Source of the DNA: Arenimonas fontis
GTDB taxonomy: Bacteria; Pseudomonadota; Gammaproteobacteria; Xanthomonadales; Xanthomonadaceae
DNA length: 64,000 bases
Assembly: GCF_008386465.1 (NCBI RefSeq)
Contig: NZ_VUOD01000001.1
Location: 248,001-312,000 of the forward strand
Direction: 5' to 3'
Position numbers and translations under genes: made by a program. Of this stretch, positions 38,058-47,045 are shown one piece after another; the first letter of the stretch is position 1; each line of letters opens with the position of its first letter. The notes under the pieces were generated by a model. The model was not told where the DNA came from and ran no database searches. It worked only from the letters and a program-made list of their open reading frames with translations.

Positions 38058-39455
38058 ATGTCCCTGCTGATCGTGCTCGCCGCCCTGTGCTTCCTGATGC
38101 TGGTGGCCTATCGTGGCTACAGCGTGATCCTGTTCGCGCCGGTGGCGGCCATGGGCGCGGTGCTGCTGACCGACCCGCACCTGGTCGCACCGATGTTCAC
38201 CGGCCTGTTCATGGAGCGCATGGTCGGCTTCCTCAAGCTCTACTTTCCGGTATTCCTGCTCGGGGCGGTGTTCGGCAAGCTGGTGGAGATCTCCGGATTC
38301 TCGCGCTCGATCGTCGCCGCGGTGATCCGGCTGTTCGGCGCCGACCGGGCCATGCTGTCCATCGTGGTCGTCTGCGCCCTGCTCACCTATGGCGGGGTGT
38401 CGCTGTTCGTGGTTGTGTTCGCGGTCTATCCCTTCGCGGCCGAACTGTTCCGCCAGGCCGACATCCCCAAGCGGCTGATCCCCGGCACCATCGCCCTGGG
38501 GGCATTCACCTTCACCATGGATGCGCTGCCCGGAACGCCGCAGATCCAGAACATCATCCCGACCGGCTTCTTCGGCACCGATGCCTGGGCGGCGCCGGTA
38601 CTGGGCACGCTAGGTGGCCTGTTCATCCTCGGCGTCGGCCTGGCCTACCTCGAATGGCGCCGCCGGATCGCCCGCGCCAGTGGCGAAGGTTATGGCCGCG
38701 ACCTGAAGAACGAACCGGCGCCGTTCGCCGGCGAACGCCTGGCCAATCCCTGGATCGCCCTGCTGCCGCTGCTGCTGGTGGGAGTGTCCAACAAAGCCTA
38801 CACGCTGCTGATCCCACGCCTGTATGGCGACAGCCACAGCTTTCTGCCCTCGGTGGTGGGCGAGCCGGCCCCGGTGGTGCAGGAGGTATCGAAGGTCGCA
38901 GCGATCTGGGCGGTCGAGGCTGCCCTCCTCACCGGTATCCTGGCGGTTCTGCTGTTGGCCTGGGGAGACGTGCGCCGCCACTTCGCCGAAAGCACCCAGC
39001 CTGCGATCGGCGGCGCCCTGCTGGCCTCGATGAACACCGCCTCCGAGTATGGCTTCGGCGCAGTCATCGCCGCCCTGCCCGGTTTCCTGGTGGTGGCCAA
39101 TGCCCTCGCGGGCATTCCCGACCCGCTGGTCAACCAGGCGATCACCGTCACCGCGCTGGCCGGCATCACCGGCTCGGCCAGCGGCGGCATGAGCATCGCC
39201 CTGGCGGCCATGGGCGACACTTTCATCGCCAACGCAGGCGCCGCCGGCATCCCGATGGACGTGCTGCACCGGGTCGCCTCCATGGCCAGCGGCGGCATGG
39301 ACACCCTGCCGCACAACGGCGCGGTCATCACCCTGCTGGCGGTGACCGGGCTCAGCCACCGCCAGGCCTATCGGGACATCTTCGCTATCACCCTCATCAA
39401 GACCGCCGCCGTGTTCGTGGTGATCGGCCTGTTCTACCTGACCGGCTGGGTCTGA
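38058..39455 (+). CDS. GntP-family permease, likely 3-hydroxybutyrate importer
   Basis: A 465-residue inner-membrane protein with about 12 hydrophobic segments, of the GntP/ion-transporter superfamily. Characteristic stretches are VIRLFGADRAMLSIVVVCAL, ALLTYGGVSLFVVVFAVYPF, FTFTMDALPGTPQIQNIIPT, ASGGMSIALAAMGD and ASMASGGMDTLPHNGAVITL. GntP-type permeases are often found with 3HB dehydrogenase genes, and here the whole neighbourhood is 3HB metabolism, so uptake of 3HB or acetoacetate is the best guess. It has a GGGGGA ribosome site and is divergent from the TonB receptor across operator site 2. Confidence 0.85.
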   Translation: MSLLIVLAALCFLMLVAYRGYSVILFAPVAAMGAVLLTDPHLVAPMFTGLFMERMVGFLKLYFPVFLLGAVFGKLVEISGFSRSIVAAVIRLFGADRAMLSIVVVCALLTYGGVSLFVVVFAVYPFAAELFRQADIPKRLIPGTIALGAFTFTMDALPGTPQIQNIIPTGFFGTDAWAAPVLGTLGGLFILGVGLAYLEWRRRIARASGEGYGRDLKNEPAPFAGERLANPWIALLPLLLVGVSNKAYTLLIPRLYGDSHSFLPSVVGEPAPVVQEVSKVAAIWAVEAALLTGILAVLLLAWGDVRRHFAESTQPAIGGALLASMNTASEYGFGAVIAALPGFLVVANALAGIPDPLVNQAITVTALAGITGSASGGMSIALAAMGDTFIANAGAAGIPMDVLHRVASMASGGMDTLPHNGAVITLLAVTGLSHRQAYRDIFAITLIKTAAVFVVIGLFYLTGWV

Positions 39456-39478
39456 GCGCCGTCGTCACGCCGCCGACA

Positions 39479-39508
39479 CGTGGCCCGGACCAAGCTGTCC
39501 GGGCCACG
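39479..39508. terminator. 12-bp perfect hairpin after the permease gene
   Basis: CGTGGCCCGGAC pairs perfectly with GTCCGGGCCACG across a CAAGCT loop, 23 bases past the permease stop. There is no T-tract, and the next gene starts 11 bases later. It may be a partial terminator or a barrier separating the PHB locus from the lipid operon. Confidence 0.5.
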
Positions 39509-39519
39509 ACGAGGTCGCC

Positions 39520-40335
39520 ATGCCGCTCCCTGACCGACCGCACCGGCTGTCGTCCCTGACCTGGCTGCTGCTGGCGCTGGCCGGCGCGGCCTCGGCCGTG
39601 TCCTCCCCGCGACCGGGCCTCGCCCTGCACTACGAAGGTGAGGCCCGCGCCCTGGACGACGGCTCCCTGCTCTACCGGGAAAGCCACTGGCTGTTCGAAC
39701 TCGGCGGCACCCCGCAGCGTTTGGTGCTGTACCTGTGCCCAGACGGTCGCCCCTTCGCCCGCAAGCGCCTGCGCTTGGGGGTGGATCCGGAGCGGCCGGA
39801 GTTCGACCTGGTGGATGGCCGCGACGGCTACCGCGAGCGGGTCCGGCTGCGCGACGGCGCGGTCCATGTCCTCATCCAGGAACCGGAGGCAGAGGCGCCG
39901 CGACAGCAACGCCTTGCCCTGGCCGATGGCAGCGTCATCGACGCCGGTTTCGACGCCCGGGTGCGGCGGCAGTGGGAACGCCTGGCGGCAGGGCACGCGC
40001 AGACCCTGTCCTTCCTCGTGCCCAGCCGCGGCCGTTACCTCGATTTCCGGCTGGCCGGCGCCCGCGAGCTGGAGTTCGAAGGCGAGCCGGCCCTGCGCCT
40101 GCGCATGTCGCCGCCGATCCTCTACCGGCCCTTCGTGCCGGTGTTCGAGCTCACCTACGGGCGCCAGCACCGCTGGCTGCGCCGCTTCGAGGGCCTGGGC
40201 ACGATCCGCGGCGATGATGGCCGGCCGCTGCCGGTACGGATCGACTTCCCGCCGCGTTCGGCGCTGCGGGAAGTGCCGCTGAGCGAAGCGCTGGCCGCGC
40301 TGGAACGGCCGCTGGCGATGCGTTGCCCGGATTGA
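39520..40335 (+). CDS. Exported protein of unknown function
   Basis: A 271-residue protein I do not recognise by family. A likely signal peptide (LSSLTWLLLALAGAASAVSS) is followed by a beta-rich mature part with YEGEARALDDGSLLYRESHW, DGRDGYRERVRL and VFELTYGRQHRWLRRFEGLG. Its function is unknown. It sits between the permease hairpin and the desaturase operon, 49 bases before the desaturase, so it may belong to the lipid operon. Codon use looks like its neighbours. Confidence 0.75.
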   Translation: MPLPDRPHRLSSLTWLLLALAGAASAVSSPRPGLALHYEGEARALDDGSLLYRESHWLFELGGTPQRLVLYLCPDGRPFARKRLRLGVDPERPEFDLVDGRDGYRERVRLRDGAVHVLIQEPEAEAPRQQRLALADGSVIDAGFDARVRRQWERLAAGHAQTLSFLVPSRGRYLDFRLAGARELEFEGEPALRLRMSPPILYRPFVPVFELTYGRQHRWLRRFEGLGTIRGDDGRPLPVRIDFPPRSALREVPLSEALAALERPLAMRCPD

Positions 40336-40384
40336 GCGGCGCGGTTCACGCCTCCGTCACCGGCGCGCGTGTCAAGCTGGCGCC

Positions 40385-41317
40385 ATGTCGAAACCCATTG
40401 TCAAGGCACGCAGCGCCCTGCGCTCCGTGCGTCTCTGGCTGGATGCCTCCGCCGCGCCGGACAGCGACGACGACCGCATAGACTGGCTGCGCGCGCTGCC
40501 CTTCGTGCTCATGCATCTGGCTTGCCTGGCGGTGTTCTGGGTGGGCGTGTCGCCGGTGGCCGTACTGGCGGCGGTCGCGCTGTACGCAATCCGGATGTTC
40601 GCCCTCACCGGCTTCTACCACCGCTACTTCTCCCACCGCAGCTTCCGCACCTCGCGGGCGGTGCAGTTCCTGTTCGCGGTGATCGGCGCCGCCTGCGTAC
40701 AGCGCGGGCCGCTGTGGTGGGCCGCCCACCACCGGAATCACCATCGCCATGCCGACACCCCGCGGGATCCGCACTCGCCGCGCCAGCACGGCTTCCTGTG
40801 GAGCCACATGGGCTGGTTCCTGACCCCACGCGCCTTCCGCACCGACCTGGCGCGGGTGCCGGACTGGGCGGCCTTCCCGGAACTGCGCTGGCTGGACCGC
40901 TTCGACACTGTCGTCCCGGTGCTGCTGGCCGCCGGCCTGTACGGGCTGGGCGCCTGGCTGCAACGGGTTGCGCCCGGCCTGGGCACCGACGGGCCGCAGA
41001 TGCTGGTCTGGGGCTTCTTCATCTCGACGGTGGCGCTGTTTCACGCCACCGTGACCATCAACTCGCTGGCACACCGGTTCGGCAGTCGCCGCTTCGACAC
41101 CCGCGACGACAGCCGCAACAACCTCTGGCTGGCCCTGCTGACCTTCGGCGAGGGCTGGCACAACAATCACCACTTCTTCCCGGGCAGCGCCCGCCAGGGC
41201 TTCCGCTGGTGGGAACCGGACCTGACCTGGTACCTGCTGCGGGCGATGGCGGCCCTGGGCCTGGTGCGCGACCTCAAGCCGGTGCCGGCCTGGGTGCTGG
41301 ACCGGGCGAAGGATTGA
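40385..41317 (+). CDS. Membrane fatty acid desaturase (delta-9 type)
   Basis: A 310-residue integral-membrane di-iron desaturase. The three histidine boxes are HRYFSH (about 79-84), HRNHHRH (about 116-122) and a C-terminal [10 protein letters not shown], flanked by four TM segments. It resembles acyl-CoA/acyl-lipid delta-9 desaturases, which insert a cis double bond in saturated chains using oxygen. As leading gene of an overlapping operon with two CFA-like methyltransferases, it could supply their unsaturated substrate. The stop is 2 bases before the next start. Confidence 0.9.
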   Translation: MSKPIVKARSALRSVRLWLDASAAPDSDDDRIDWLRALPFVLMHLACLAVFWVGVSPVAVLAAVALYAIRMFALTGFYHRYFSHRSFRTSRAVQFLFAVIGAACVQRGPLWWAAHHRNHHRHADTPRDPHSPRQHGFLWSHMGWFLTPRAFRTDLARVPDWAAFPELRWLDRFDTVVPVLLAAGLYGLGAWLQRVAPGLGTDGPQMLVWGFFISTVALFHATVTINSLAHRFGSRRFDTRDDSRNNLWLALLTFGEGWHNNHHFFPGSARQGFRWWEPDLTWYLLRAMAALGLVRDLKPVPAWVLDRAKD

Positions 41318-41319
41318 GC

Positions 41320-42573
41320 ATGCGCATCGCCGTCGTCGGTTCCGGCATCGCTGGCCTGGCTTCGGCCTGGCTGCTGTCCCGCCAACACGAAGTGAGCCTG
41401 TTCGAAGCCGAGTTCCGTCTTGGCGGCCATACCCATACCCACCAGGTCGAAGTGGACGGACAGTCCCTGGCGGTGGACACCGGTTTCATCGTGCACAACC
41501 CGGTGCACTATCCGCTGCTGACCCGCCTGTTCGAGACCCTGGGCGTGGAAAGCCAGGCCACGACCATGAGTTTCTCGGTGCACGACGAGGCCAGCGGGCT
41601 GGAGTACAACGCCACCTCCCTGGATACCCTGTTCTGCCAGCGTCGCAACCTGGTCTCTCCGCGATTCCTGGGCATGCTCGCCGACCTGGTCCGCTTCTAC
41701 CGGACGGCCCCCGAGCTGTTGGCGTCCGACGGGCCGGGCCCCAGCCTGGGCGAATACCTCGAAGCCGGCGGCTACGGCCGCATGTTCCGCGAACTTCACC
41801 TGGTGCCGATGGCCTCGGCCTTATGGTCCTCGCCACCGGAAAGGATTCTCGCCTTCCCCGTCAGGTACCTCGTGCAGTTCATGGCCAACCATCACATGCT
41901 GAAGCTGAGCGGCCGGCCCGCCTGGCGGGTCGTGCGCTGCGGCTCATCGCGATACGTGGCGGCGCTGCGTGCCCGTTGGCAGGTGCGCGAACGCAGCGGT
42001 TGCCCGGTGCTGGCAGTGCGCCGCGACGCCGAAGGCGTGGAGCTGTCCACTGCCCAGGGCAGCGAGCGCTTCGATCGGGTGGTGCTGGCCTGCCACAGCG
42101 ACCAGGCCCTGGCCCTGCTGGCGGACGCCGACGATCGCGAGCGCGACATCCTGGGCGCCATTCCCTACCAGGACAACGAAGTGGTGCTGCACACCGACCC
42201 TCGCCTGCTGCCGCACCGACGCAAGGCCTGGGCCGCCTGGAATGCCTGGGTGCCGCGCCAGCCGGGCGCGCCCTGCACCGTCAGCTACTGCATGAACCTG
42301 CTGCAGGGCCTGCCGGTGCGCACGCCGGTGGTGGTGACGCTGAACCGCGGCGAGGCGGTGGATCCGGCCAGGGTGCTGCGCCGGCTTCGCTACAGCCACC
42401 CGGTCTATACGCATGCTTCGGTGGCGGCGCGGGCACGCAAGCCCGAGATCCAGGGCAGGCGCCACACCTGGTTCGCCGGCGCCTACTGGGGCTGGGGCTT
42501 CCACGAGGACGGCATGCGCAGCGCGGTCGAGGTCGCCGAAGGCCTGGGCCTGCGCTGGCCGGAGCGGGCATGA
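41320..42573 (+). CDS. FAD-dependent amine-oxidase-like protein
   Basis: A 417-residue flavoprotein with an N-terminal Rossmann motif [20 protein letters not shown] and the second FAD-contact region [18 protein letters not shown], and a C-terminal [20 protein letters not shown]. It belongs to the NAD/FAD-binding proteins that almost always accompany DUF1365 and CFA-like genes. In related clusters the flavoprotein is thought to oxidise or reduce a modified acyl chain; that role here is inference. Its stop overlaps the DUF1365 start (ATGA). Confidence 0.88.
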   Translation: MRIAVVGSGIAGLASAWLLSRQHEVSLFEAEFRLGGHTHTHQVEVDGQSLAVDTGFIVHNPVHYPLLTRLFETLGVESQATTMSFSVHDEASGLEYNATSLDTLFCQRRNLVSPRFLGMLADLVRFYRTAPELLASDGPGPSLGEYLEAGGYGRMFRELHLVPMASALWSSPPERILAFPVRYLVQFMANHHMLKLSGRPAWRVVRCGSSRYVAALRARWQVRERSGCPVLAVRRDAEGVELSTAQGSERFDRVVLACHSDQALALLADADDRERDILGAIPYQDNEVVLHTDPRLLPHRRKAWAAWNAWVPRQPGAPCTVSYCMNLLQGLPVRTPVVVTLNRGEAVDPARVLRRLRYSHPVYTHASVAARARKPEIQGRRHTWFAGAYWGWGFHEDGMRSAVEVAEGLGLRWPERA

Positions 42574-43352
42574 AGGCGGCAGTCCGTCATTCCGCCATCT
42601 ACGAGGGCAGGTTGCGGCACCGCCGGCACCTGCCGCGGGCACATGCCTTCGAGTACCGGGTCGCCCAGCTCTACCTGGACCTGGATGAGCTTGGGCATGT
42701 ATTCGACCGGCGCTGGCTGTGGTCGCTCGAGCGGCCCAACCTGGCGCAGTTCCGCCGCCGCGACTATCTGGCGCCGCACGATCTGCCCCTGGCCGAAGCC
42801 GTGCGCCGGCGCGTGCACGCCGCCACCGGTGAACGGTCGGCCGGGCCGATTCGCTTGCTCACCCATCTGCGCTACTTCGGCTACGTGTTCAACCCGGTCT
42901 CCTTCTACTACTGCTTCGACGAGTCCGGCACCCAGCTCAGGCACTTGCTGGCCGAGATCACCAACACGCCGTGGAAGGAACGCCACGCCTATGTGCTGCC
43001 GGTGGCGGCGGCGGAGGCAGACCGCAGCGGCGGTTACCGCTGGCGCTTCGACAAGGATTTCCACGTCTCGCCCTTCGTGGCCATGCAGCGGCGTTACGCC
43101 TGGCGCTTTGGCTTCCCCGGCGAGCGGCTGGGCGTACACATGGAGGTGTTCGACGGCGAACGATGCGAATTCGACGCCAGTCTGGCGCTGGCGCGACGAC
43201 CGCTGGATGGCCCCGGCCTGGCCAGGGTGCTGGTCCGCTACCCGCTCATGACGACCCGGATCATCGCCGCCATCCACTGGCAGGCCCTGCGGCTCTGGCT
43301 CAAGGGCGTGCCCGTTTACGACCACCCTTCGCGACTGGAAACCCGTCCATGA
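42570..43352 (+). CDS. DUF1365 protein
   Basis: A 260-residue member of DUF1365, a family of unknown biochemical function found next to flavoprotein and CFA-like genes. Recognisable stretches are [20 protein letters not shown] (8-27), [20 protein letters not shown] (about 96-115) and [17 protein letters not shown]. The N-terminal RHxR pattern and F-N-P-V-S-F-Y-Y are family hallmarks. Overlaps both neighbours by 4 bases, so it is translated as part of the same operon. Confidence 0.92.
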   Translation: MKAAVRHSAIYEGRLRHRRHLPRAHAFEYRVAQLYLDLDELGHVFDRRWLWSLERPNLAQFRRRDYLAPHDLPLAEAVRRRVHAATGERSAGPIRLLTHLRYFGYVFNPVSFYYCFDESGTQLRHLLAEITNTPWKERHAYVLPVAAAEADRSGGYRWRFDKDFHVSPFVAMQRRYAWRFGFPGERLGVHMEVFDGERCEFDASLALARRPLDGPGLARVLVRYPLMTTRIIAAIHWQALRLWLKGVPVYDHPSRLETRP

Positions 43353-44611
43353 ATGCTGCGACCGATTCCGTCAGCCGCACCGGCGAACCCTACGGCAAGC
43401 TCGACCGGTTGCTGCGCGCGCGCCTGCTCGACCACCTGCGTTACCTGCGTCACGGTTGCCTGGAGCTGAGTGACGCCCTGGGCACCAGCATGCTGGGTGA
43501 CCGGCAAGACGCAAGCCCGCCGATTCAGGTATGCGTGCACGACCCGGGCTTTTACCGCGCCGTCGCCAGTCAGGGCAGTGTGGGCGCCGGCGAGGCTTAC
43601 ATGGACGGGTTGTGGCAGTGCGACGACCTGGTTGGCCTGGTGCGGCTGCTGCTGCGCAACCGCGCCCTGCTGGACGACATGGAGGGCGGCCTGGCCCGGC
43701 TCGGCGGCCTCGTCCTGCGCGGCTGGCACGCGCTCCGCCGCAACACGATGGCGGGAAGCCGCCGCAACATCGCCGCTCACTACGATCTGGGCAACGACTT
43801 CTTCTCCCTGTTCCTGTCGCCGGACATGATGTATTCCTCGGCCCTGTGGGCCGGTGCCGACGACACGCTGGAAGTGGCCTCCCGCCGCAAGCTGGATGTC
43901 GTCTGCAGGCGCCTGGCGCTCAAGCCAGGCGACCGGGTCCTGGAGATCGGTACCGGCTGGGGCGGTTTCGCCATCCATGCCGCCCGCCACTACGGCTGCC
44001 AGGTCACCAGTACCACGATCTCCCGCGAGCAGCATGCGCTGGCGGCGCAAAGGGTGCGGGAGGCCGGCCTGCAGGACCGGGTGACCCTGCTGCTGCAGGA
44101 TTACCGCGAACTGGCGGGCCGTTACGACAAGCTGGTTTCGATCGAGATGATCGAGGCGGTCGGCGCCGACTACCTGGATACGTACTTCCACAAGCTGGGC
44201 GAGCTGCTGGCGCCGGACGGCCTGGCGCTGCTGCAGGCCATCACCATCGAAGACCATCGCTACCAACAGGCGCTGCGCACGGTGGACTTCATCAAGCGGC
44301 ATGTGTTCCCGGGCAGCTTCATCCCCTCGATAGAGGCGATGCTGGCGGCCAAGACCCGGGCCAGCGACCTGCAACTGGTACAGCTGCAGGACTTCGGCCT
44401 CTCCTATGCCCGCACGCTGAATGCCTGGCGCAAGCGCTTCCTCGCCAACGCCAGTCGGGTCCGCGAGCTGGGCTACGAGGAACGTTTCCTGCGCATGTGG
44501 GAGTTCTACCTGGCCTACTGCGAGGGCGGTTTCCTGGAACGCTCGATCGGGGTGGCGCACCTGTTGCTGGCCAAGCCTGGCCACCGCGACCACGTCTGGC
44601 ACCCGGTGTGA
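43349..44611 (+). CDS. CFA-synthase-like methyltransferase, variant active site
   Basis: A 420-residue SAM-dependent methyltransferase of the cyclopropane-fatty-acyl-phospholipid synthase family. The SAM motif is [16 protein letters not shown] (197-212). Against E. coli CFA synthase, Glu239 is kept (Glu269 in SIEMIEAVG), but active-site Cys139 is Ser164 (MYSSALW) and bicarbonate-ligand His266 is Gln296 ([12 protein letters not shown]). That pattern belongs, as far as I can judge, to the DUF1365-linked subclass, so a true cyclopropane product should not be assumed; simple methylation of an unsaturated acyl chain is an alternative. ATGA overlap with DUF1365. Confidence 0.9.
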   Translation: MNAATDSVSRTGEPYGKLDRLLRARLLDHLRYLRHGCLELSDALGTSMLGDRQDASPPIQVCVHDPGFYRAVASQGSVGAGEAYMDGLWQCDDLVGLVRLLLRNRALLDDMEGGLARLGGLVLRGWHALRRNTMAGSRRNIAAHYDLGNDFFSLFLSPDMMYSSALWAGADDTLEVASRRKLDVVCRRLALKPGDRVLEIGTGWGGFAIHAARHYGCQVTSTTISREQHALAAQRVREAGLQDRVTLLLQDYRELAGRYDKLVSIEMIEAVGADYLDTYFHKLGELLAPDGLALLQAITIEDHRYQQALRTVDFIKRHVFPGSFIPSIEAMLAAKTRASDLQLVQLQDFGLSYARTLNAWRKRFLANASRVRELGYEERFLRMWEFYLAYCEGGFLERSIGVAHLLLAKPGHRDHVWHPV

Positions 44612-44612
44612 C

Positions 44613-45155
44613 ATGAGCAGACAGGCCCGCGCCCATCCGCTGCCCAACCTGCTGGGCAACCAGCTGGTCTGGCTGGCCGCCGTCATCGGTGCCGGCGAGG
44701 GCCTGGCATGGGCAGGACCGGCCGCGGCGGCCCTGTTCGCCACCTGGCATCTGGCCACGGTCCGTCCGCTGTGGCCGGACCTGCGCCTGGTCGCCCTGGC
44801 CCTGGCCTGCGGCCTGGCCCTGGACGCGCTGCTGGTCGCCGGCGGCTGGCTGCGGTATGCGACGCCGGCGCCGGCCCTGGCCGCCTCGCCGCTGTGGATA
44901 CTGGCCCTGTGGCTGGCGTTCGCGCTGACCCTGCGGCACGGCCTGGCCTTCCTGGTGAACCGTCAATGCCTGGCCTTGTGCCTGGGCGCGGTGGGCGGCC
45001 CGCTGGCCTATCTGGCCGCCGCCCGTGGCTGGAACGCGGTCCAGCTGCTGCCGCCGGGCTGGCTCCTGCTGGCGATCGGCTGGGCGCTGGCGATGTGGTT
45101 GCTGGTCCGCGCTGCCACGCCGGCGCCGCCGCCAGGCAGGGAGGCGACGGCATGA
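44613..45155 (+). CDS. DUF2878 membrane protein
   Basis: A 180-residue inner-membrane protein with five or six TM segments, of the DUF2878 type that co-occurs with CFA-like clusters. Features are an N-terminal NLLGNQLVWLAAVIGAG, LDALLVAGGWLRYATP, and a basic LTLRHGLAFLVNRQ loop. No catalytic motif is evident; function unknown. One base separates it from the methyltransferase stop and it overlaps the next gene by 4 bases. Confidence 0.82.
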   Translation: MSRQARAHPLPNLLGNQLVWLAAVIGAGEGLAWAGPAAAALFATWHLATVRPLWPDLRLVALALACGLALDALLVAGGWLRYATPAPALAASPLWILALWLAFALTLRHGLAFLVNRQCLALCLGAVGGPLAYLAAARGWNAVQLLPPGWLLLAIGWALAMWLLVRAATPAPPPGREATA

Positions 45156-45946
45156 GCCCCTGGCTGGCCGCCGCGCAGATCTGGGCTGCCGCCGCCCTGG
45201 TGATGCTGCTGGGCTGGTGGCGGCAAACCCGCAGCCGTAATGCCGGCCCGGTGGACGTGCTGTGGGCCGGCAGCCTCGGCGCCGCGGCGATCTTCCTGGG
45301 CGCCACTGGCACCGGCAGCGCGCTTTCGCGGCTGAGCATCGGCGTCCTGGGCGGGCTCTGGGGCTTGCGCCTGGCCTGGCACCTGTGGCGACGCGTCAGC
45401 CGCGAACCCGAAGATGGTCGCTACCGCTACCTGCGCCAACACTGGCGGGACGACCAGGTCAGGTTCTTTCTTTTCTATCAGGGCCAGGCGCTGGCGGTGC
45501 TGTTGTTCTCGCTGCCGTTCCTGGCCGTGGCGGCCAATCCGCTGGCACGGCCCGGGCCCTGGTGGCTGGCCGGCATCGCGATCTGGTGCGCGGGCATGCT
45601 GGGCGAGGCGGTCGCCGACCGCCAGCTGACCCGTTTCCGCGAGCAGCCGGAGAACCGCGGTCGCAGCTGCCGGCTGGGGCTGTGGCGCTACTCCCGCCAC
45701 CCGAACTACTTCTTCGAATGGACGCTGTGGCTGGGCTACGCCTGCCTGGCGGTCGGCTCACCACTGGCATGGCTGGCCTGGACGGGGCCCGTCCTGATGT
45801 ACGTCTTTCTGCGCTGGCTCAGCGGCATCCCCTGGGCCGAGGCCCAGGCCCTGCGCAGTCGCGGCGAGGACTATCGCGACTATCAGCGGCGCACGCCGGC
45901 GTTTTTCCCCTGGTTTCCCAAGCCCGATACGGGCAGGAGTGAATGA
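45152..45946 (+). CDS. DUF1295 / steroid 5-alpha-reductase-like membrane protein
   Basis: A 264-residue polytopic protein of DUF1295. The C-terminal region has GLWRYSRHPNYFFEWTLWLG followed by LRSRGEDYRDYQRRTPAFFP, the RHPNYF-type motif shared with steroid 5-alpha-reductases, sterol reductases and isoprenylcysteine methyltransferases. An NADPH-dependent double-bond reduction of a lipid is a plausible role; substrate unknown. ATG-ATG doublet: its TGA overlaps the next gene start. Confidence 0.88.
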   Translation: MSPWLAAAQIWAAAALVMLLGWWRQTRSRNAGPVDVLWAGSLGAAAIFLGATGTGSALSRLSIGVLGGLWGLRLAWHLWRRVSREPEDGRYRYLRQHWRDDQVRFFLFYQGQALAVLLFSLPFLAVAANPLARPGPWWLAGIAIWCAGMLGEAVADRQLTRFREQPENRGRSCRLGLWRYSRHPNYFFEWTLWLGYACLAVGSPLAWLAWTGPVLMYVFLRWLSGIPWAEAQALRSRGEDYRDYQRRTPAFFPWFPKPDTGRSE

Positions 45947-47043
45947 TGAGCACGCCTACCGTCGACACCGCCACCATGCCGATCGAACGTCCCGATGCCG
46001 GCCTGATCGGCCTGGCAGAACGCGGCTGGATTCCCGATCCGCTGCTGCGCCTGGGCATCCGCCGGCTCTGCGCCCGGCGCCTGCGCGAGGAATCCGCCGG
46101 CGGCCCGGAACTGCAGTCGGCGCGCGCGCGCCTGCGCCTGCAGGAACTGGCCGACAGCCCGGTGGCCCTGCACGCGGACGCGGCAAACGCCCAGCACTAC
46201 GAGCTGCCTCCGGAGTTCTTCCGGCTTTGCCTCGGGCCGCGCCTGAAGTATTCCTGCTGCTATTACCCTCGCGGCGACGAGACATTGGCCGAGGCCGAAG
46301 AGGCCATGCTGGCGCTCTACGCGGAGCGCGCCGAGCTGGCAGACGGCCAGGAAATCCTCGAGCTCGGTTGCGGCTGGGGATCGCTGACGCTGTGGATGGC
46401 CGAGCGCTTCCGCAATGCCCGCATCACCGCCGTGTCCAACTCCGCCCTGCAGCGCCGGCACATCGAAGCCCGGTGCCGTCAGCTCGGTCTGGCCAACGTC
46501 CGGGTGCTGACCCGGGACGTCAACACCCTGGAGCTGGAAACCGGCCGCTGGGACCGCTGCGTCTCGGTGGAGATGTTCGAGCACATGCGCAACTACCGCG
46601 TGCTGATGGCCCGCATCGCCTCGTGGCTGCGTCCCGGCGGCAAGCTGTTCGTGCACATCTTCGCCCACCGGCACCTGCTGTACCCGTTCGAGACCGAAGG
46701 CGGCGACAACTGGATGGGTCGGCGATTCTTCACCGGTGGCCTGATGCCGGCCGCCGACACTCTGCTGCACTTTCAGCGCGACCTGCGCATCGACAGGCAA
46801 TGGCTGGTGGATGGCCGGCATTATCGGCGCACGGCCAACCATTGGCTGCGGAACCAGGACGACAACCGGGAGCGGGTGCTGACCGTGCTGGCCGGACATT
46901 ACGGCGCCGCCAGCGCCGCGCTCTGGTTCCAGCGCTGGCGCATGTTCTGGATGGCCTGCGCGGAGCTGTTCGGCTACCGGAACGGCCAGGAATGGCTGGT
47001 GGCGCACTACCGCTTCACCCGGCCAGACCCGGCAGGCGATTGA
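45943..47043 (+). CDS. SAM methyltransferase, coclaurine N-methyltransferase-like
   Basis: A 366-residue methyltransferase of the CFA-synthase superfamily. It has AQHYELPPEFFRLCLGPRLK (83-102), YSCCYY with Cys105, SAM motif ILELGCGWGSLTLWMA (138-153), VSVEMFEHMRNY with the conserved Glu, and LFVHIFAHRH with the conserved His. Unlike the upstream paralogue it keeps Cys, Glu and His. Along its whole length it resembles plant coclaurine/tetrahydroprotoberberine N-methyltransferases, including the C-terminal ELFGYRNGQEWLVAHYRF. Whether it methylates a lipid carbon or an amine (for instance a headgroup) cannot be told from sequence. Confidence 0.88.
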   Translation: MMSTPTVDTATMPIERPDAGLIGLAERGWIPDPLLRLGIRRLCARRLREESAGGPELQSARARLRLQELADSPVALHADAANAQHYELPPEFFRLCLGPRLKYSCCYYPRGDETLAEAEEAMLALYAERAELADGQEILELGCGWGSLTLWMAERFRNARITAVSNSALQRRHIEARCRQLGLANVRVLTRDVNTLELETGRWDRCVSVEMFEHMRNYRVLMARIASWLRPGGKLFVHIFAHRHLLYPFETEGGDNWMGRRFFTGGLMPAADTLLHFQRDLRIDRQWLVDGRHYRRTANHWLRNQDDNRERVLTVLAGHYGAASAALWFQRWRMFWMACAELFGYRNGQEWLVAHYRFTRPDPAGD

Positions 47044-47045
47044 GC

